Positions 28,770 through 38,625 are shown, counted from the stretch's first letter. The stretch: DNA of 64,000 nt from Opitutales bacterium (GCA_028045305.1 JAOFTV010000004.1:1-64000), one strand, 5' to 3'. Numbers and translations are program-made. Notes: a model not told the origin generated them from the letters alone.

Positions 28770-29420
28770 ATGTTAAGCGTAGAGACAATATCCGTTTTAA
28801 TCATCGGTTATTTGATCGGATCGGTTCCATGGGCGGTGATTGTGGCCAAGCGCTCGGGTGTTGATATTTTTTCTGTTGGCAGTGGGAATCCAGGGGCTAC
28901 CAATGTTTTGCGGACACTCGGAAAACCTTCGGGTTATTTGGTTTTCTTCCTCGATTTTCTTAAGGGCGTTTTGGCAGTTTGTTGGTTTCAAATACCTTTA
29001 TTTTCTTTTTCGGGTGACTATTCATTGGCTTTGTGGGGTTTGCCCGCAGGAGTGCTCGGTCATACCTACCCGTTGTTTACTAAGTTCCGTGGAGGTAAGG
29101 GAGTTGCCACTGCGATGGGCGGATTATTGGCCTTAATGCCTGCTTGTTTACTGATAGGATTATTTGTGTGGGGTCTTACCTTTTATCTCACTCGATATGT
29201 GGCAGTTGCTTCGATTGCCTTTGGTTTAAGTTTACCTGTATGTGCAATTATAGGCATACCTGCTGATGAGTCTGCAGGCGGGGGCAAAACTTTTTTGGCC
29301 TTTATCGTGATGGGATGGATTGTCTGGAGGCACCGGGCCAATCTCGTTCGTTTGCGCCAAGGAACTGAAAATCGATTTGAGCGTAAAGATAAAACCAAGC
29401 GACAACCATTTGGCAGATGA
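28770..29420 (+). CDS. plsY: Glycerol-3-phosphate acyltransferase PlsY
   Basis: A 216-residue inner-membrane acyltransferase that moves an acyl group from acyl-phosphate to glycerol-3-phosphate at the start of phospholipid synthesis. Conserved motifs are GYLIGSVPWA, GSGNPGATNVLRTLG and FRGGKGVATAMGGLL, with about five helices. The tail is basic. It overlaps hom by 4 bp (ATGA at 29417-29420). Its place among amino acid genes is probably without functional meaning. Confidence 0.95.
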   Translation: MLSVETISVLIIGYLIGSVPWAVIVAKRSGVDIFSVGSGNPGATNVLRTLGKPSGYLVFFLDFLKGVLAVCWFQIPLFSFSGDYSLALWGLPAGVLGHTYPLFTKFRGGKGVATAMGGLLALMPACLLIGLFVWGLTFYLTRYVAVASIAFGLSLPVCAIIGIPADESAGGGKTFLAFIVMGWIVWRHRANLVRLRQGTENRFERKDKTKRQPFGR

Positions 29421-30751
29421 ATATTCAAACACAGGATACCCCAAAAGTGTTAAATGTGGGCATATTGGGTTTTGGCACTGTTGGCCAGGGGACATGGAAA
29501 CATCTATTGGAAAACGGTAAATTCTGGCCCAAAATATTGGGTTCACAATTGGTTCCCACACGGGCATCTGTACGCTCTCTTGAAAAAGAACGTAGCGTAG
29601 AAATACCGTCCGACTGTTTGACCACTGATTCCGCTTCAATCGTAAATGATCCAGAAATCGATTTAATTTGTGAACTCATTGGTGGGGTTGAGGAAGCCAA
29701 GGAATTGACCATACAGGCATTTGCTCAAGGTAAATCTGTGATTACGGCAAATAAGGCTTTAATTTGCGAACACGGTGAGGAGCTTTTTCGCTTAGCTGAA
29801 CAAGCTGGTGTAGGTTATGGCTTTGAGGCAAGTGTTGCAGGAGGTATTCCCATTATCAAAGTACTGCGTGAAAGTTTAGTCGCTAATGACTTTCCCCTTA
29901 TTTATGGAATTCTGAACGGAACTTCTAATTACATACTTACCCGGATGGAGAAAGAAGGTGCAAGCTTTGAAGAAGTCCTGGGGGATGCCCGTGAACTCGG
30001 CTATGTGGAGGCTGACGAAGCACTTGACCTGGATGGAGTGGACGCTGCCCACAAAGCGGTTATTCTCGCATACTTGGCTCATGGAATATGGGTCGATTTA
30101 AATGAGGTAACGGTTGAGGGAGTCCGGCGGATATCTAATGAAGACTTAGCAGCTGCTGAAAACCTCGGCTGTCGTATAAAATTGATCGGAGTAATCCGAA
30201 GGAATTTTGAGAACAATCATGTATCTGTAGCAGTTCACCCGGCATTAATTCCTGTTGAGGAAACAATTGCTCGTACGGATGGGGTGCACAACGGAATATG
30301 TCTGAATGGATCGGTGGTGGGCACAGTTGTCCTTACCGGCCGTGGGGCAGGGCAGGACCCTACTGCAAGCTCAGTAATTTCTGATTTGGTTGATGTGGTC
30401 AAAGGTATGCAAGGCCTTTCATCGATGCCCAAATTATTACATGTGTCCCCTGAAGAGTGTTCCCTGGCATCACCTCAGGAAATTGCGGGCAGATTTTATT
30501 TACGACTCTCGGTGGATGATCGTCCAGGGCAGTTGGCAAAAGTCGCAGAATGCCTTGCCGAGCGTGGTATCAGTTTAGCCACGGTCTCTCAAACCCCCCA
30601 CGAGAATAATCAGCCAGCAAGCTTGATATTAACCACTCATCAAACCAACGAGCATTCCATTGCTCAAGCGGTGGATCAATTGGAGCAATTACCTGGGGTT
30701 ATGGATAAGCCCGTACTCTTTCGAATGTTTGATCCGAAAGGAATTTTTTAA
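29417..30751 (+). CDS. hom: Homoserine dehydrogenase
   Basis: A 444-residue enzyme that reduces aspartate semialdehyde to homoserine. GFGTVGQGTW binds NAD(P), SVAGGIPII and NGTSNYILTRM lie in the substrate domain, and ELGYVEADEALDLDG is the family signature near residue 200. A C-terminal ACT domain (LRLSVDDRPGQLAKVAECL) implies threonine feedback. It is coupled to plsY upstream and ends 1 bp before lysC. Confidence 0.97.
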   Translation: MNIQTQDTPKVLNVGILGFGTVGQGTWKHLLENGKFWPKILGSQLVPTRASVRSLEKERSVEIPSDCLTTDSASIVNDPEIDLICELIGGVEEAKELTIQAFAQGKSVITANKALICEHGEELFRLAEQAGVGYGFEASVAGGIPIIKVLRESLVANDFPLIYGILNGTSNYILTRMEKEGASFEEVLGDARELGYVEADEALDLDGVDAAHKAVILAYLAHGIWVDLNEVTVEGVRRISNEDLAAAENLGCRIKLIGVIRRNFENNHVSVAVHPALIPVEETIARTDGVHNGICLNGSVVGTVVLTGRGAGQDPTASSVISDLVDVVKGMQGLSSMPKLLHVSPEECSLASPQEIAGRFYLRLSVDDRPGQLAKVAECLAERGISLATVSQTPHENNQPASLILTTHQTNEHSIAQAVDQLEQLPGVMDKPVLFRMFDPKGIF

Positions 30752-30752
30752 G

Positions 30753-31967
30753 ATGAATGTGGTGGTACAGAAATACGGAGGTACTTCCGTGGCGGATGTT
30801 GATCGCATTAAAAAAGTAGCTCGTCGAGTTAAGTCAGCGGTTGATTCTGGCTATGGGGTACTGGTGGTCGTTTCGGCACGGGCCGGAGTCACAAATCAAC
30901 TGATCGAAAGAGCCAAGGCTATTCAGAAAAATCCATCCGAGCGTGAACTTGATATGCTTATGACCTGCGGAGAGCAGGAGACGATCGCTCTACTTTGTAT
31001 GGCTTTACATACAATCAAGGTCTCTGCAATTTCGAGAACCGGCTGGCAAGCAGGAATCCTGACCGAAGGTTTACACGCCAAATCGCGCATACGTGAAGTG
31101 ACTGGAGGGGATTTGCGCAAGCAATTGCGTGCTGGAAATGTGGTGGTTGTGGCCGGCTTTCAGGGTGTGAATGAAAAAGGGGATGTTACTACTTTTGGTC
31201 GGGGAGGATCAGATCTTAGTGCGATTGCTTTAGCGGGTACTTTAAAAGCAAAGGGTTGTCAGATTTTTACAGATGTTGAGGGTGTATACACTGCAGATCC
31301 GCGCATCGTTCCAGATGCGCGCAAAATCCCCGAAATTAGTTACGAAGAAATGCTCGAACTTGCAAGCAGTGGATCAAAAGTGATGCAGACACGAGCCGTG
31401 GAGTTTGCCCAGAAACACAATATTCCATTTGAGGTTCGATCAAGTTTCTCAAAAAAATCCGGAACCATGGTAAAAAAGAAAGTAAAATCGTTAGAGGATA
31501 TGCTCGTAAGCGGCGTAGCCACAGATAAAAATCAAGTGCGTATTAGCGTGACCGAACTGCCTGACCGTCCAGGTGCTGCAGCCGCCGTATTTAAGGTAAT
31601 GGCTGAAGCAGGAGTGGTCGTGGATATGATCATTCAAAATGTTGGTCGCCAAGGACTGGCCAACCTTTCTTTTACTGTTCCTTCAGAAGATGCATTCCGG
31701 GCAGAAAAAGCACTTAAGGAACATTTTGCTGATGGCAACGGGGGGAAGCTCGGACGGAGTACCAATATTGTAAAGGTATCAGTGGTCGGCGTAGGTATGC
31801 GTTCTCACTCTGGAGTTGCAGCCACCTTTTTTGATGCTCTTGCCAATTCAGGAATTAATATGTTGATGATCAGTACTTCTGAAATCAAAATTTCAGTTGC
31901 AGTTGAACCCAATAGCGGGGATGAAGCAACTCGAGTGGCACATCAAGCCTTCGGGTTGGGCAAATAA
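30753..31967 (+). CDS. lysC: Aspartate kinase
   Basis: A 404-residue monofunctional aspartokinase, first step of lysine, threonine and methionine synthesis. VQKYGGTSVADVDRI binds substrate and ATP, FGRGGSDLSA follows near residue 150, and two C-terminal ACT domains (about 260-400) bear the feedback site. I chose the ATG at 30753 because the protein family begins there. It sits 1 bp after hom and 17 bp before thrC. Confidence 0.97.
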   Translation: MNVVVQKYGGTSVADVDRIKKVARRVKSAVDSGYGVLVVVSARAGVTNQLIERAKAIQKNPSERELDMLMTCGEQETIALLCMALHTIKVSAISRTGWQAGILTEGLHAKSRIREVTGGDLRKQLRAGNVVVVAGFQGVNEKGDVTTFGRGGSDLSAIALAGTLKAKGCQIFTDVEGVYTADPRIVPDARKIPEISYEEMLELASSGSKVMQTRAVEFAQKHNIPFEVRSSFSKKSGTMVKKKVKSLEDMLVSGVATDKNQVRISVTELPDRPGAAAAVFKVMAEAGVVVDMIIQNVGRQGLANLSFTVPSEDAFRAEKALKEHFADGNGGKLGRSTNIVKVSVVGVGMRSHSGVAATFFDALANSGINMLMISTSEIKISVAVEPNSGDEATRVAHQAFGLGK

Positions 31968-31984
31968 TCCAGTTTAGATCGAGC

Positions 31985-33340
31985 ATGCGCTACCTCAGCA
32001 CACGTGGAGGAGTTGAGCCGGTTAGCTTTAGTGAGGCGGTTGCCCAAGGGCTCGCACCCGATGGAGGGTTATATTTGCCCGAGAATTTTCCGGACTTAGG
32101 AAGTGAATTGAATGATTGGGCAAGCTTGTCATATCCAGATTTGTGCCATGCTTTCTTTAGAAGATTTGCCACCGATCTAGATGATGAAGATTTGCGAAAA
32201 GCAATCCATTCGGCTTACAAAAACTTTTCAGACCCAGGTATCGCTCCGCTTGTTCGTTTAAATGAAAATTGGCAGGTATTGGAACTGTTTCATGGTCCAA
32301 CCCTTGCATTCAAGGACTTTGCCCTGCAACTCCTCGGCAACCTTTACGAGTTACAGATTACAAGGACAGGAAAAAAACTTTGTGTTCTTGGGGCGACCTC
32401 AGGAGATACTGGTGCGGCTGCCATATCTGGTTTGTTAGGGAAATCTGGGGTAAAGGTTTTTATCCTATACCCTGACGGTAAGGTTTCACCACTACAAGAG
32501 CGTCAAATGACCTGTACTGGAGCTGAAAATGTATTTCCTTTGGCGATCGAAGGAACCTTTGATGATGCCCAACGAACGGTGAAAGAACTTTTTGGTGACC
32601 TTGCTTTTCGTAATTCGATTGGCTTATCGGCCGTAAACTCAATCAATTTAGCCCGGATACTTGCTCAGTCGGTATATTATTTATATGCATGGTTGCGATT
32701 GGACCCTGCTATCCGAAACCAGACTACTTTTGTCGTACCAACGGGAAATTTTGGTAATGTATTTGCCGGTTGGCTACTTACGCAAATGAATGTGCCAATG
32801 GGTGGCTTTCGTGTGGCAACTAATCAGAACGATGTCCTGCACCGCTTGTTTGATTCAGGGGAGTATGAATTAGGGTCTGTTTCCCCAAGTTTGGCACCTT
32901 CTATGGATATTCAGGTGGCATCCAATTTTGAACGCCTGCTCTTTTATTTTTTAGAAGGTAATTCACAGCGGGTACGAGAGGTGATGAATAGTTTTCGCTC
33001 AGAGGGTAGATACGCTTTCGAAAACTTTTCCATTCCCGGATTTTCCAGTTCCTCTATAACGGATGAGGAGATTCCCAAAATTATTAACAATGTTTGGAAT
33101 GAGTATAAGTACTTGGTTGATCCGCACACAGCATGTGCCTTTAAAGATCTGCCCACGGATCAGCATTCGGTGATTTTAGCCACGGCACATCCAGCAAAAT
33201 TCCCACAGGTTTTTGAGGATGCTGGCCTAGGAACCCCCACCTCTCCAGTTCTTGAAGCGTTGCTAGACCGACAACCAGTCAATTATCGGGTGGATGTTAA
33301 TCCTTCAAGTGTACGCTCGTTTATCGAGAATAAATTTTAA
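31985..33340 (+). CDS. thrC: Threonine synthase
   Basis: A 451-residue PLP enzyme that converts O-phosphohomoserine to threonine. MRYLSTRGGVEPVSFSEAV is the N-terminal signature of the class with a long N-domain. The PLP lysine is in GPTLAFKDFALQ, and ATSGDTGAAAISG is the phosphate-binding loop. Its substrate needs homoserine kinase (thrB), which is not in the window. It closes the serA-plsY-hom-lysC-thrC run. Confidence 0.97.
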   Translation: MRYLSTRGGVEPVSFSEAVAQGLAPDGGLYLPENFPDLGSELNDWASLSYPDLCHAFFRRFATDLDDEDLRKAIHSAYKNFSDPGIAPLVRLNENWQVLELFHGPTLAFKDFALQLLGNLYELQITRTGKKLCVLGATSGDTGAAAISGLLGKSGVKVFILYPDGKVSPLQERQMTCTGAENVFPLAIEGTFDDAQRTVKELFGDLAFRNSIGLSAVNSINLARILAQSVYYLYAWLRLDPAIRNQTTFVVPTGNFGNVFAGWLLTQMNVPMGGFRVATNQNDVLHRLFDSGEYELGSVSPSLAPSMDIQVASNFERLLFYFLEGNSQRVREVMNSFRSEGRYAFENFSIPGFSSSSITDEEIPKIINNVWNEYKYLVDPHTACAFKDLPTDQHSVILATAHPAKFPQVFEDAGLGTPTSPVLEALLDRQPVNYRVDVNPSSVRSFIENKF

Positions 33341-33391
33341 GAAAAGGGTATTACAAAACTCTCCAGTCCTTTGGTTGGGTATCAGAACTTA

Positions 33392-34210
33392 GTGAGGAAG
33401 GATATAGTATTTTTAAGAGGGGGTGGCTTGGGTGATTTTATCCTTACTCTCCCCTTGTTGAATTCAGCTTACCAACAAGGTTTCTCGGTGAGTTTGTACG
33501 CCAATGAAAATTACCTTTCTCTTTTAGATAAGGAATGGAATTGGCTACTGAAAAAAGACCTCGATGAATTATGTGGAAAAGCTCCTCCTAATTTAAAAGG
33601 ATCTCAAGTGGTTAGTTTTTGGGATGATTCGGATTGGAAAAAAGAAATGAAAAATGCAGGAGCGTCCTTTACCACATCTTTCAACCCACGACCGGGAGAT
33701 GGGCAATTATTCATCCTGCAAGCTCTCGAAGAAATTGGTTGGTCAATTCCTGGAAGAGTTTTGAGAGAGCCCATTTTGGGCAATCATTGGAAAGGTGGAG
33801 ATCAAGTCCTTTGGATTCATCCCGGAAGTGGTGGGATTGATAAGAATCTTCCAATTTCCTATTTCTTATCCCGAGCTAATCAATGGTTGTTATCTCGTGA
33901 AGACAGACAAGTAGTCATTTCTTTTGGAGAAGCAGATGAAAAATTATTTAGTAAATTTCAAATGAACAATTTAGTTCACAATTCAAAAGTTCAGTTACTT
34001 CGTCCTTCTTCGATTCTTGGTTTCCGGGACCGAATGGCCTCGCTTGCAGATAAATTCATCGGCAACGACTCTGGGCCTGGGCATTTGGCTGCAAACTTGG
34101 GAATTCCTGTTGAGATCGGGTTTCGTTCAACTCCCTCTTCAGTATGGAGTCCTTTGGGCCCGCGAGTAGAAGTCTACGACTGGGATTCTGTTTCGAGTAA
34201 AATTTTATAA
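33392..34210 (+). CDS. Glycosyltransferase family 9-like protein
   Basis: A protein of about 272 residues with the heptosyltransferase-like start FLRGGGLGDFILTLPLL, followed by the C-terminal pieces WIHPGSGGIDKNLP and FIGNDSGPGHLAANLGIP. These match GT9 enzymes that transfer heptose or other sugars in lipopolysaccharide synthesis. It is shorter than typical members. The start is uncertain: GTG at 33392 or TTG at 33371. The 3' end overlaps convergent cimA by 37 bp. Real function and substrate are unproven. Confidence 0.75.
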   Translation: MRKDIVFLRGGGLGDFILTLPLLNSAYQQGFSVSLYANENYLSLLDKEWNWLLKKDLDELCGKAPPNLKGSQVVSFWDDSDWKKEMKNAGASFTTSFNPRPGDGQLFILQALEEIGWSIPGRVLREPILGNHWKGGDQVLWIHPGSGGIDKNLPISYFLSRANQWLLSREDRQVVISFGEADEKLFSKFQMNNLVHNSKVQLLRPSSILGFRDRMASLADKFIGNDSGPGHLAANLGIPVEIGFRSTPSSVWSPLGPRVEVYDWDSVSSKIL

Positions 34211-35760
34211 CTTACCGAGTCAACCAAAGCTTCCCAGCTTGCAGTAATAACATTATCACTAACCCCAACAGTGCCCCAAGTTAAATGGCCATCAGTAGAT
34301 TCGATATGCACCCGAGTGATCGCATTTGTGCCCTGGTTACTTTCAAGAATACGTACCTTGAAATCGACTAGGCTGATTTGTGAGATATAGGGAAAATCTT
34401 TCTCCAAGGCTTTACGTAGTGCATGATCTAGAGCGGAAACTGGACCATTGCCCTCGGCCACTACATGTCGACTTTCTTCCTTTATCCGTAATTTAACAGT
34501 GGCCTCAGAAGTAACATCATCGTCTTGGCTTAATCCTTCGACTCCTACATGAAATCGTAAAACCTCAAAGGCAGGATTTTCGCCACGAAGAAAACGCCTG
34601 AGTAAGAGATCAAAAGAAGCATCCGCGGATTCAAATTCGTATCCCTTGAACTCCAAACTCTTCAATTCTTCTAAAAAGGACTTCATTTCAGGAGACCTTC
34701 CATCGACATCCATGCCCATTTCTTTTGCTTTAAGCATTATACTGCTCCTGCCAGACATATCAGATACAAGAACTCTTGTTCGGTTGCCAACGGTTGCCGG
34801 GTCGATGTGCTCGTAACTGCGAGTTGATTTGGAAGCGGCATCTGCATGCACACCTCCTTTGTGAGCGAAAGATGCAGCACCCACATAGGGGGCTCGAATG
34901 TCAGGCCGCAAGTTGGTGGAGTCGTCAATAAATAGAGAAAGATCCCGCAACTTGGAAAGATTCTTCGAGCAATTAGTCGATCTATCCATTTTGAGTTCTA
35001 AATTGGGAATAATGGTAGTGAGATTGGCATTTCCGTTACGCTCGCCATAGCCGTTCATCGTTCCTTGGACCATGATTGCACCAGCTTCCACCCCTGCCAG
35101 GCTTACCGCAACTCCGACCCCCGCGTCGTTGTGACAATGAACGCCAATTTTTGATTTCGGAAAGTGGTCAACGACTACCCGTGTGCTTTCCGTAAATGGT
35201 GTGACCAATTTGCCACCATTGGTTTCGCACAAAGTAAGAAAGTCAGCACCTCCACGGTCAGCGGCTTCCAGAGTGGATAGGGCATAATCTCTGTTATCGT
35301 GAAATCCGTCAAAAAAATGTTCGGCGTCGTAGATTACCTCTTTTCCCTGTTCCTTTAAGTATCGAACGGTATCTTCAATCATTTGAAGATTTTCTTCCGG
35401 AGTGGTGCGTAAGACATCCGTAACATGCAAGAGCCAAGACTTACCAAAAATTGTAACTACCGGTGTATTCGCCTCCAATAGCAGCTTAACTTGTGCATCT
35501 TGGTCAACTTCGGTTTTTGCCCGACGGGTTGAACCAAAAGCTGCTATCCGGGCATGTTTAAGATCTAAGCTCCCAACCTGTTCAAAGAATGCCATGTCCC
35601 GTGGATTACTACCGGGCCAACCGCCCTCAATGTAATCTACCCCAAATTGATCAAGCTTTTCAGAAACCCGCAACTTGGAGGCGACAGTGAATGAAACCCC
35701 TTCCGCCTGTGAACCATCTCGCAAGGTAGTATCGTAAATTAAAACGTTTTGTTTGCTCAT
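34174..35760 (-). CDS. cimA: (R)-citramalate synthase
   Basis: A 528-residue enzyme of the isopropylmalate/citramalate synthase family that condenses pyruvate and acetyl-CoA, feeding isoleucine synthesis without threonine deaminase. YDTTLRDGSQAEGVSFT is the catalytic start, YIEGGWPGSNPRD and GVHCHNDAGVGVA hold metal ligands, and the C-terminal regulatory LeuA dimer domain is present (about 400-520). The GGWPGSNP motif fits the CimA branch rather than LeuA. ATG at 35760 is chosen where homologues begin. Confidence 0.92.
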   Translation of the reverse strand: MSKQNVLIYDTTLRDGSQAEGVSFTVASKLRVSEKLDQFGVDYIEGGWPGSNPRDMAFFEQVGSLDLKHARIAAFGSTRRAKTEVDQDAQVKLLLEANTPVVTIFGKSWLLHVTDVLRTTPEENLQMIEDTVRYLKEQGKEVIYDAEHFFDGFHDNRDYALSTLEAADRGGADFLTLCETNGGKLVTPFTESTRVVVDHFPKSKIGVHCHNDAGVGVAVSLAGVEAGAIMVQGTMNGYGERNGNANLTTIIPNLELKMDRSTNCSKNLSKLRDLSLFIDDSTNLRPDIRAPYVGAASFAHKGGVHADAASKSTRSYEHIDPATVGNRTRVLVSDMSGRSSIMLKAKEMGMDVDGRSPEMKSFLEELKSLEFKGYEFESADASFDLLLRRFLRGENPAFEVLRFHVGVEGLSQDDDVTSEATVKLRIKEESRHVVAEGNGPVSALDHALRKALEKDFPYISQISLVDFKVRILESNQGTNAITRVHIESTDGHLTWGTVGVSDNVITASWEALVDSVSYKILLETESQS

Positions 35761-35891
35761 GGGGTGATGAAAAATCGGGAAAAGAGAACGGATCAATTAA
35801 TGCACATAAAAGGAACATCGTTATTCCTTGAATGGCATATAATGCTCACCTCTCCTAGGTTGGCAACGGCAAACAAATATGTGTATTCTTT

Positions 35892-37475
35892 ATGAATATG
35901 AGATTTGATTTATCCAGTCATTTGGGAAAAGAGATTTTTGATTCGTTAAGGTCAGCCCCTTTTCAACTCTATTTATTGGACTATGGATTACCTAAAGTGA
36001 AAAGCTTTCGTCGGGGTCTTGTTCTCGCACTTTCACTTCTTTTTTCGAAGAATTTTAAAGTTTTTCCCAGAGGTTCTAGGATAGGAGTTATTTTACCTCC
36101 TGGAATAGCTGGATTTATTGCGAACTTTGCATTGCTTCTTAGCGGTCGGGTTCCTGTAAATCTTAACTTTACGATGGGCAAAGAATTAAATCTCGAAGTA
36201 TTACAATGCGCCGGAGTTACCACAGTGGTGACAGCTTCAAAAATGATGAAAAAGTTTAGCGAATTTCCATGGCCGGAAAATTGCATGTTGGTGGATGATT
36301 TCTTTAGCAGGATGGCTAACAATCCATTTTTGATATTAAGAACTTTCATAAAGGCATGGGTATTTCCCAAATGGACTATTAAAGAATTTGAGATTCCTCA
36401 GTACGGAGGCTCAGATTTGGCGGCCTTGATTTTTACTAGTGGTAGTTCAGGAAAACCTAAGGGAGTACGCTTAACCCATGCGAATCTGCTGGCTAATTGC
36501 GGACAACTATATGACTTGGAATTATTCGAGGATCAATTGAAGGTATTGGTTAACTTGCCACTTTTTCATAGCTTTGGTTTTACCGTGGGTATGCTCTTTT
36601 CTACTTTGCGTGGTTTGTGTCCGGTTACATCACCCTCTCCCTTAGACCATAAATTGAATCTCAAAATTATAACTGAGCAAAAAGTAAAAATTCTTTTAGG
36701 TACACCCACTTTCCTGAGAGGCTATTTAAAAAAAGCAAAGAAAGGAGAACTCAAATCTATTCAGTTTGTTGTGGCTGGGGCGGAAAAAAGTCCGCAAACT
36801 TTGCGTGATCGTTGGGAGCGGGAAGCCGATTGCCAATATTTAGAAGGGTATGGACTCACGGAGACCTCTCCAGCCATTTCTTTTAATCTGCCTGCTAGTG
36901 GTAAGAAGAGCGGTTCGGTTGGAAGGTTGCTACCTGATATTGAGTGTCGGACGGTTGATCCAGAAAGTGGTGATATTACTCCTTTGGAAGATGGAGGGAT
37001 TTTATGTTTTCGTGGGCCAAATATATTTGCTGGATATTGGCAGGATGCTGAACGGTCGAATAAGGTGCTTGATGAGAATGGTTGGTTCAAAACTGGCGAT
37101 TTGGGTAGGCTAGATGGTGACGGGTTTCTTTGGATCGAAGGAAGGAGTTCACGCTTTTCCAAAATTGGAGGAGAGATGATACCGCACGGACGAGTGGAGG
37201 AGGAAATTTCTGAGCTTTTTGGAATTTGCACAACCGATGACCCAATGGTCGTAGTGAGTGCTGTGGAGAATGACCAAAAGGGGGAGAGTTTAATCGTCTT
37301 ATGTTCTTTCAAATGCGACCTTAACTATATTAGAGAGGGTCTAAGAAACAGGGGTTTACCAAATTTATGGATACCCAAAGAGTTGTTGTTGGTTGACGCT
37401 ATTCCTATCTTGCAAACTGGCAAAATTAATTGGGCAAAAGTAAAATCATATGTTTCAGCAAGGAACCAAACTTGA
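35892..37475 (+). CDS. AMP-dependent acyl-CoA/acyl-ACP synthetase, Aas-like
   Basis: A 527-residue ANL-superfamily enzyme. The ATP-binding motif is FTSGSSGKPKGVRLTH (about 178-193). EGYGLTETSPAIS and GWFKTGDLGRLDGDGFLWIEGR follow, and the C-terminal catalytic lysine is probably in LQTGKINW. The sequence resembles the ligase half of Aas, which acylates ACP for phospholipid repair. No PlsC acyltransferase domain is fused to it. The fatty acid substrate and the acceptor (CoA or ACP) cannot be told. tRNA-Lys lies downstream on the other strand. Confidence 0.87.
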   Translation: MNMRFDLSSHLGKEIFDSLRSAPFQLYLLDYGLPKVKSFRRGLVLALSLLFSKNFKVFPRGSRIGVILPPGIAGFIANFALLLSGRVPVNLNFTMGKELNLEVLQCAGVTTVVTASKMMKKFSEFPWPENCMLVDDFFSRMANNPFLILRTFIKAWVFPKWTIKEFEIPQYGGSDLAALIFTSGSSGKPKGVRLTHANLLANCGQLYDLELFEDQLKVLVNLPLFHSFGFTVGMLFSTLRGLCPVTSPSPLDHKLNLKIITEQKVKILLGTPTFLRGYLKKAKKGELKSIQFVVAGAEKSPQTLRDRWEREADCQYLEGYGLTETSPAISFNLPASGKKSGSVGRLLPDIECRTVDPESGDITPLEDGGILCFRGPNIFAGYWQDAERSNKVLDENGWFKTGDLGRLDGDGFLWIEGRSSRFSKIGGEMIPHGRVEEEISELFGICTTDDPMVVVSAVENDQKGESLIVLCSFKCDLNYIREGLRNRGLPNLWIPKELLLVDAIPILQTGKINWAKVKSYVSARNQT

Positions 37476-37519
37476 AATGAGATGTATCTTTTGAGGGAAA
37501 GGCTTTAGTTAACCTTTTA

Positions 37520-37595
37520 TGGTAGGCCGGCCGGGACTCGAACCCGGAACCAATGGCTTAAAAGGCCACTGCTCTACCGATTGAGCTACCGACCC
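37520..37595 (-). tRNA. tRNA-Lys (anticodon TTT)
   Basis: Read on the minus strand it begins GGGTCGG, has the D arm GCTC/GAGC, the anticodon loop CTTTTAA (anticodon TTT) on stem GTGGC/GCCAT, the T arm CCGGG-TTCGAGT-CCCGG and ends CCGGCCT-A-CCA. The first acceptor pair is G-U. The CCA is encoded. Confidence 0.95.
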
Positions 37596-37610
37596 ACAAA
37601 GATGAAGTAA

Positions 37611-37637
37611 ATTATATTAGCATTCTCATACCGTCAA
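37611..37637 (-). promoter_or_regulatory. Predicted promoter of tRNA-Lys
   Basis: On the minus strand TTGACG (37632-37637) and a perfect TATAAT (37611-37616) are separated by 15 bp. Transcription would start near 37604, about 9 bases ahead of the tRNA. Confidence 0.6.
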
Positions 37638-37785
37638 TTCTCATATCTTATCACATCCGAGCAGCCTGAAAGTATGAGTAGAGAGGTGATAGATAACAAT
37701 TAGGAATATTGATTTTCTATAATTTCTTCCCATGGCAAGGATAGAGCACACCACTAATTTGACCATCGATTAAATTTCTCAATCA

Positions 37786-38076
37786 TCACCACCATCCTAG
37801 GCGGTTAGCAAGAAATAGAAAGACAAGGAACAACACTCCAATGGTGCCCAAACTGTAAAGAACTAACAAAGGAATCAACATGGGCCACTTTTCCCTTTGA
37901 TCCAAGTTGGTTTTTTTCTTCTCTAACTCTGCGATTCTTCGGTGCAGATAAATTTGACGTGCGTATTGGTTATCACCTTTCGCATGCTTTAGGCATCTTG
38001 TGAAAAGCTCTTGATCCAAAGAAGGATCATCCAATTCCTGTTCGGCTATATCCCGAAAATTTAAACCATTATTCAT
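37786..38076 (-). CDS. Small single-helix membrane protein, unknown
   Basis: A 96-residue protein. Residues 1-62 are polar and helical with a TPR-like feel (LFTRCLKHAKGDNQYARQIYLHRRI), followed by a coiled segment. One membrane helix spans about 66-90 and the protein ends NRLGWW. No family is recognised. The Asp/Glu-rich N-terminus probably faces the cytoplasm. It is divergent from the gene at 38125, with 48 bp between. Confidence 0.6.
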   Translation of the reverse strand: MNNGLNFRDIAEQELDDPSLDQELFTRCLKHAKGDNQYARQIYLHRRIAELEKKKTNLDQREKWPMLIPLLVLYSLGTIGVLFLVFLFLANRLGWW

Positions 38077-38124
38077 TTCATAAATGCTTAAAATTCAGTT
38101 GCCTGACCCGCAACAATTATCAAG

Positions 38125-38625
38125 ATGAATCCCTCCATGAACCGTGCCGTTGAAATCATTAATTCCTTACGGATAGCTTTGGAGCATATGACTAAAGAAT
38201 CTAATGTTCAGAAGGTATCTAGTTTACGTCTGTTTAATTTTGAAAAAAACCGAGTCTCCTTACGAATGGAACTCGTGAGGCAGGATAATGAGGTACTTCC
38301 AATGGGTATGATTGATGTGGTTGAATTTCCAACCGGTGACAAGAAAAGAGGAAGTTGTAGTTGCCAGATTACTGAACTAACTACAGGGAGAACAGAAAAA
38401 TTGGTCCTCCATCCTAACCATGAGGACCAAAAAAAAATCGAAACTGAAAAAATTTTTAATTTTTTTAAGAAAGTCGTTCAGTTCACGGAAGGAAAGGATG
38501 CAGACATAAAAGTTCAATCAGTAAAAGCTGAGTACTCTGTTGATGTAGAATTAACCAAAGATCCTGCGTTAGGATTCTCGCCAAAGGACGGAAAGATTCC
38601 TAATCGAACAAGGGGAGCACAGTAG
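38125..38625 (+). CDS. Conserved-looking hypothetical protein, 166 residues
   Basis: A soluble protein without signal peptide. A helical start (about 5-25) is followed by a mixed alpha/beta core and a basic tail. Two cysteines form CSC near residue 93. No known family is recognised. Its 3' end lies 13 bp from the convergent M16 peptidase gene. Confidence 0.6.
   Translation: MNPSMNRAVEIINSLRIALEHMTKESNVQKVSSLRLFNFEKNRVSLRMELVRQDNEVLPMGMIDVVEFPTGDKKRGSCSCQITELTTGRTEKLVLHPNHEDQKKIETEKIFNFFKKVVQFTEGKDADIKVQSVKAEYSVDVELTKDPALGFSPKDGKIPNRTRGAQ

Noticed and set aside
36761-37312. A 183-codon minus-strand open frame inside the acyl ligase gene
   Set aside because: It is Ser/Pro-rich antisense reading of conserved ligase motifs.
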